Position numbers and translations under genes: made by a program
Assembly: GCF_036099295.1 (NCBI RefSeq)
Contig: NZ_CP107976.1
Span: 558,001 to 622,000 of the forward strand
Direction: 5' to 3'
Source of the DNA: Streptomyces sp. NBC_00358
GTDB taxonomy: Bacteria > Actinomycetota > Actinomycetes > Streptomycetales > Streptomycetaceae
DNA length: 64,000 nucleotides
In this document: positions 60,217 to 64,000 of the stretch, one piece after another
Position numbering within the stretch: position 1 is the first letter of the stretch
How the letters are laid out: each line of letters begins with the position of its first letter
The notes under the pieces: model-generated
What the model was told of the DNA's origin: nothing
Seen by the model: the letters and a program-made list of their open reading frames with translations, nothing else
Databases searched by the model: none

Positions 60217-61359
60217 TCACCGTCGTTCGCCGAGGAATTCGAGGATGTGCCCGAACACGTCGAGGGCGGCGGCCCGGCCCAGGAACGTGTCCAGGTGACC
60301 GTAGGCGGGGATCTCGGTGTACGACACGTCCAGCTGGGGCTGGCGGTGTGCCAGCACCTCATGGCAGAGCTTCTGCGAGTCCAGCCACAGTCCGTTCTCG
60401 CTGCCCGCCAGCAGCAGCACCGGGGTGTCGATGCGGGCGGCCGCGTCCAGCGCGTTGGGCGGCAGCGCCCGGTAGCGGTGGTCGGTGTCGTGCCAGCGGA
60501 CGACGCTGCGGGCCAGTTCGATGCGGCGCAGGTGCGGCAGGATCCACAGGGGCGCCGGCCCGAGGAGTTCGGCGAGCCGGTCGTGGGTGGCGTCGGACAG
60601 GTTCTCGTGCAGGAACAGCGAAGCCCCCGAACCCCAGGCCGAGTTGTGCAGGATCTGGCAGGTCGGGTCCGGGCAGCCCGCCCCGCGGGAGGCCAGCGCG
60701 AACAGGGGCGTGTACTTGGACCGGAGACCCACCTTGCGGAAGTCCACCGGGATGTGGTCGATCCGGTTCTTGAGCAGCTCACCCGCCACCGTCATCCGCA
60801 GGGAGGTGCGTCCCGCCAGCTTCGGGGTCAGGAACACGCCTTGCGAGACGACGCCGGCGAGTCCGGGTACCAGCCCCGCCGTCATGCTCAGCGACAGGGT
60901 GAGGGAGCCGATGCAGTGGGCCACCACGAACAGCGGCCGGTCGCCGATGCGTTCACGGATGCGGGAGACGGCCTCGGGGATGTCGTGGAGTGCGACGTCG
61001 TCGTAGGTGTACCTCTGGCCCGTCTCGTTGTAGGGAAGCCGGCAACTGCCCCGCCAGTCGAGCAGCCAGGGCTCGTAGCCGTCGTCGAGCAGGACGTCGA
61101 CCAGGTTGCGGGTCTCGGGGAGCAGGAACATGTCGGCGGACGCGGTGTGCCCGTGCAGGAGCAGCACGGCGGGCCGGTCCTGCTCGCCGCTGTCGATCCG
61201 GGTGAGACCGAGACGTACGCCGTCCCCGGCTCTGAAGGGGATCTCCTCGACCCGTGCCGGGTCGAGGCGGTGGCGCAGCGGCCGCAGGGCCGTGCCTGTC
61301 CTGACCTTGCGGATCGTCGGCCTGGTGCGGGAGTTGGAGTTGGTGGTTCTGAAAATCAT
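60217..61359 (-). CDS. Alpha/beta hydrolase with cysteine in the nucleophile position
   Basis: 380 residues. The nucleophile elbow is LFVVAHCIGSLTLSLSM, with Cys instead of the usual Ser, as in PhaC-type synthases and in hydrolases linked to GMC/cholesterol-oxidase-like proteins. AVLLLHGHTASADMFLLP is the oxyanion region, VLLLAGSENGLWLDSQKL the acid loop and EIPAYGHLDTFLGRAA the catalytic His. GTG/ATG 61359 overlaps the stop of the upstream reductase gene, so they are translationally coupled and probably act in one pathway on an acyl or lipid thioester. Confidence 0.87.
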   Translation of the reverse strand: MIFRTTNSNSRTRPTIRKVRTGTALRPLRHRLDPARVEEIPFRAGDGVRLGLTRIDSGEQDRPAVLLLHGHTASADMFLLPETRNLVDVLLDDGYEPWLLDWRGSCRLPYNETGQRYTYDDVALHDIPEAVSRIRERIGDRPLFVVAHCIGSLTLSLSMTAGLVPGLAGVVSQGVFLTPKLAGRTSLRMTVAGELLKNRIDHIPVDFRKVGLRSKYTPLFALASRGAGCPDPTCQILHNSAWGSGASLFLHENLSDATHDRLAELLGPAPLWILPHLRRIELARSVVRWHDTDHRYRALPPNALDAAARIDTPVLLLAGSENGLWLDSQKLCHEVLAHRQPQLDVSYTEIPAYGHLDTFLGRAAALDVFGHILEFLGERR

Positions 61360-64000
61360 CGGGGGCGCTCCGAGGGGGTCCGGGTCCGGCGCAGGTCGAG
61401 GAGGTCCGCGGTGGCGCGGGCGAAGGGGCCGAGCAGTCCGCGGCCCATCTCCGCGCCGAACCAGGCGAGCCAGGTCAGCTTGGCGGCGCGCTTCTCCCGG
61501 CCGGTCAGACGCGGGTCGACCTTGATGCCGTCGATCTGGTCGCGTACATAGCTGTCCGAGGGGACGACCAACTCGCCTGCGAGAACGGCCGGTTCGCCCT
61601 CACGGCCGATCTCGACGCTCAGTGCGCGGGTCTGCCGCCACACGTCACGGCGGGCGCGGGCGTACTTGTGGCCCTCCAGCCACCAGCGGCCACCGTCGGT
61701 GTCGCGCAACGTCAGTCGATAGCGCAGGAGTTGGGCCTGCATCGCGTGCCGCTGGGGGATGCCGTCCTCGGGGCGGACCCAGATGTCGCCGCGTTCCACG
61801 AGCAGCGGCGCGGGATGAGCGGCTGCGCACAGCAGCTCGCCGCTGACGTCGACCCGGCGCTCCTTCACCAGTTGGTACATGCTCGCGATGGAGAGGGTGA
61901 GCGCCATCGAGCAGGGGGTGTCGGCGCCGGAGCCGACCGGGCCCACGGTGCCCTCGGTCGTCTCGGAGAACCACAGGTACGGCTGGTCGTCCTTGTGCGG
62001 CAGCCGGGCCAGGCCGTCCTGGGCGAGCCGCTCGAACGTCCTCAACTGGGCCTGGGCGTCGTAACGGGCCGCGGGACGGAGTCCGAGCGCGTCGACGAGC
62101 GCGGCGGTGCGTTCGTCGGTGGCCGGCGGCCCCGTCAGGGTCGCCTCGCACAGCTTCAGTGCGGTGGGACTTCGCAACACGCTTGTGAGGAAGGCGAGTT
62201 CGGGAACAGGATCGGCCTCCAGGCGGGCCAGGGCGTCGGTGCGCCACTCGGCCCAGTCCTGTACGCGCACGTGCATCCCGCCGTACGCCATGTCCCGTAC
62301 GACGTCGTCGAGGGTGTTGGGTACGCCGGTCAGGTTGTAGTCGAACCCCCAGGCGTCGGGTTCGCAGATGACGCCTGCCGCGACCCGGCTCACCCAGTCC
62401 ACCGGGGCCGCGTTCAGGCGGTGGAACGCGGGCACGGTGCGGAAGCGGCCGAAGGCCGAGATGAGGCCGCTGCTGAGGTCCTGCGGGTTGTGGGCGCCCG
62501 TCCGGGTGTGGCCCCCGATGCCTCCAGGGCGCATCGCGGTGACGATCAGTCCGTGGTCGCGGGCCCGTCGCAGGGCGACCTCGGCGGTCCATTTCGTCTG
62601 GTCGTAGCCCGCGACGAGGCGGTCGACGTGCGCGAGCGGGTCGTCCTCGCCCATGGAGGCGATGCCGACCTCGTTGAAGACCGCGATCGAGGAGATGTGG
62701 TGCAGCGGCTTGGGCGGGCCGGTCGCCGCGAGTTCGGCCAGGGTCAGCGCGCCGATGACATTGCTCTGCCGCAGGGACTGGTAGCCGCGCAGGAAGTCCA
62801 CGGCCGCCGCCACGCCCACGACGCTGTCCAGTTCGTGGGCGAGCTCGTTCCAGAGGTCTTCGGACAGACCGAGGCGGGGACGCCTGATGTCGCCGGGGAC
62901 CACCGTCACCCGGCGGCGGATCTCCTTCGACCACGGCAACTGGTAGCTCTTCAGTGCCTCGCCGAGGCGGGCCGTGGCCGCCTCCTCGTCGGCGGCGCGA
63001 ACGAGGCAGTGGACATGCGCGTCACTGTGCCTGAGCAGATCCAGGAGCAGGTGGCTGCCGAGGAAGCCGGTGGCGCCGGTGAGCAGGATCCTGCGGGGCG
63101 GCAGGGGCTCGGGCGAGCCGGTCCAGGGCAGCCGGTCGGCCAGGGACAGATCGGCCAGGATCTGGTCGAGGTCTTCGGGACGGGCCGTGGCGTACGGGCC
63201 GTCGGCACCGGTGGTCCGGGCGGTGACCGTCGCGCCGGTTGGGATGCGGGGCGACGGGATGGACGGGGTTTCGGTGGCCGGGGTCGGGGTCGGGCTGGAG
63301 CTCGGGGCGGGAGCACGGCTGAATCCCGGGACGGGACCCGGGGCGAAGGCCGAGGCGGGGACCGGGAAGACGTCCGGGGCCTGTCCGGGGCCGATCGTGT
63401 CGGTCGCCGGGGCAGGGGTCCCCACGGCCGTCGGGGTTACCGGCGCAGCCGGGGCCGAGAGGGTCGCCGTGGCGCCCGCGGTCGCCAGCCAGCGCCGGGC
63501 GAGGCTGCGCGGGCGGGCGTCGGCGAACACCTCGTCGAGGTCGATCTCCATGCCCAGCTCGTCCTCCAGCGCCGCGACGAGTTCCACGGCACCTACGGAG
63601 GTGCCCCCGGCATCGAAGAAGTCCGTGTCGGGCGACAGACGCCCCCCGGGTACGAAGGGACCGGCCGCCGCGGCGACGACGCCGGCCAGGCCGTCCGCGT
63701 CGGGAGCGGCGGGCACGTCGGCCACGTCGGGAGCGGCAGGCGCGGCGGGAGCGGCAGGCACGTCAGGCGCGGCAGGCACGGCTGGAGCGTCGGCCACGTC
63801 GGGAGCGGCAGGGACGGCGAGCACGGCAGGCACGGCAGGCACGGCAGGCACGGCAGGCACGGCAGGCACGGCGGGCGCGGCAGGCACGGCGGGCGCGGCA
63901 GGCACGGCGGGCGCGGCAGGCACGGCGGGCGCGGCAGGCACGGCGGGCGCGGCGGGCGCGGCAGGCGCGGCAGGCGCGGCAGGAGCGTCGGCCACGTCAG
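61356..64000 (-). CDS. ACP-thioester reductase megasynthase, 3' part
   Basis: 880 codons visible, open to the window end, so the 5' part lies outside. In order: a low-complexity Ala-Pro/Ala-Val-Pro linker of about 100 residues; a carrier domain (about 105-175) with FFDAGGTSVGAVELVAAL, the Ser accepting phosphopantetheine; another Pro-rich linker; a thioester reductase domain (about 300-650) with RILLTGATGFLGSHLLLDLL (NADP-binding), HHISSIAVFNE, and the YxxxK pair in GYDQTKWTAEVA. The last 220 residues, with LTLRDTDGGRWWLEGHKYAR, form a lipid-enzyme-associated domain like that in GMC oxidoreductase/hydrolase fusions. The organisation is carboxylic-acid-reductase- or NRPS-like; an adenylation domain is expected upstream. 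Confidence 0.88.
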   Translation of the reverse strand, partial: DVADAPAAPAAPAAPAAPAVPAAPAVPAAPAVPAAPAVPAAPAVPAVPAVPAVPAVPAVLAVPAAPDVADAPAVPAAPDVPAAPAAPAAPDVADVPAAPDADGLAGVVAAAAGPFVPGGRLSPDTDFFDAGGTSVGAVELVAALEDELGMEIDLDEVFADARPRSLARRWLATAGATATLSAPAAPVTPTAVGTPAPATDTIGPGQAPDVFPVPASAFAPGPVPGFSRAPAPSSSPTPTPATETPSIPSPRIPTGATVTARTTGADGPYATARPEDLDQILADLSLADRLPWTGSPEPLPPRRILLTGATGFLGSHLLLDLLRHSDAHVHCLVRAADEEAATARLGEALKSYQLPWSKEIRRRVTVVPGDIRRPRLGLSEDLWNELAHELDSVVGVAAAVDFLRGYQSLRQSNVIGALTLAELAATGPPKPLHHISSIAVFNEVGIASMGEDDPLAHVDRLVAGYDQTKWTAEVALRRARDHGLIVTAMRPGGIGGHTRTGAHNPQDLSSGLISAFGRFRTVPAFHRLNAAPVDWVSRVAAGVICEPDAWGFDYNLTGVPNTLDDVVRDMAYGGMHVRVQDWAEWRTDALARLEADPVPELAFLTSVLRSPTALKLCEATLTGPPATDERTAALVDALGLRPAARYDAQAQLRTFERLAQDGLARLPHKDDQPYLWFSETTEGTVGPVGSGADTPCSMALTLSIASMYQLVKERRVDVSGELLCAAAHPAPLLVERGDIWVRPEDGIPQRHAMQAQLLRYRLTLRDTDGGRWWLEGHKYARARRDVWRQTRALSVEIGREGEPAVLAGELVVPSDSYVRDQIDGIKVDPRLTGREKRAAKLTWLAWFGAEMGRGLLGPFARATADLLDLRRTRTPSERPR
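63826..63984. repeat. 9/18-bp minisatellite coding an Ala-Pro-Ala-Val-Pro linker
   Basis: Five 9-bp units GCAGGCACG in tandem (63826-63870) are followed by repeats of the 18-bp unit GCGGGCGCGGCAGGCACG, then degenerate 9-bp units to 63984. The minus strand encodes an in-frame Ala-Pro-rich linker. Slippage at such repeats varies the linker length and could also confuse assembly. Confidence 0.8.

Noticed and set aside
63826..63984. A regular repeat array that might be taken for CRISPR
   Set aside because: Units are 9 and 18 bp without spacers and lie in frame inside a protein linker.

Overview
The window is very GC-rich actinobacterial DNA, almost certainly from a Streptomyces chromosome. The signs are strong third-codon GC bias, frequent GTG starts, ATGA/GTGA gene overlaps, Tat-type secreted hydrolases, and families that are typical of streptomycetes (DUF5959, DUF3224, WYL and PadR regulators, ECF sigma factor of the SigG/SigX5 type, SUKH/WapI-like immunity proteins). 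No rRNA, tRNA, CRISPR array, intact transposase or plasmid origin was found. The mix of small stand-alone enzymes, decayed genes and regulators with private operators suggests an accessory or chromosome-arm region.

Layout. 1-2.2 kb: the end of a SUKH-like protein, then a ketopantoate-reductase-like gene divergent from its probable TetR regulator. 2.3-3.4 kb: a decayed heavy-metal P-type ATPase. 3.6-9.4 kb: a tightly coupled operon of response regulator, sensor kinase, small anchored protein, ApbE flavin transferase, ferric-reductase-like haem membrane protein, NuoF-like SLBB flavoprotein and ferredoxin, i.e. an inducible transmembrane electron-transfer chain. 9.6-12.5 kb: a GH65 remnant, a methyltransferase/membrane protein pair and a hypothetical membrane protein. 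12.7-13.8 kb: a secreted Ca2+-dependent PI-PLC. 14.1-15.05 kb: a DUF2975/XRE pair preceded by a 53-bp palindrome. 15.4-18.5 kb: pntAB transhydrogenase. 18.8-21.2 kb: NTF2-like protein, small membrane protein, and a solitary hemC. 21.8-25.1 kb: secreted GH64 glucanase and a PBP4-type D,D-peptidase. 25.4-30.7 kb: a membrane protein translationally coupled to a very large STAND NTPase with kinesin-light-chain-like TPRs and a C-terminal zinc ribbon, split by one frameshift. 31.1-41.4 kb: membrane-anchored GH5 glycosidase, phosphotransferase, PIG-L deacetylase, ABC exporter, subtilase lipoprotein and MFS transporter. 41.6-47.4 kb: WapI-like immunity remnant, P-loop kinase, GNAT, MATE, ComB-like phosphatase, HIT protein, and a VOC/WYL divergent pair. 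47.5-59.2 kb: many small enzymes and regulators, including a SigG-type sigma factor, a double-GNAT gene with an in-frame amber codon, an ADP-ribosylglycohydrolase and a PadR-controlled FAD monooxygenase operon. 59.4-64 kb: two alpha/beta hydrolases downstream of an ACP-thioester reductase that runs off the window end.

The strongest candidate for an undescribed system is the 25.4-30.7 kb pair. The small two-helix membrane protein and the STAND NTPase share a short beta-type motif with the pattern S-x-V-x-G-x-V-x-Q-I-x-D-V-x-G-x-V, twice in the former and once in the latter, and the NTPase ends in a DUF3039-like zinc ribbon. This fits a membrane-linked sensor/effector of biological conflict, though no activity can be read from sequence. 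Other notable items are the FMN-transferase redox operon that has no visible FMN-binding substrate protein, and the reductase/hydrolase cluster at the right edge, whose hydrolase has a cysteine in place of the nucleophile serine.
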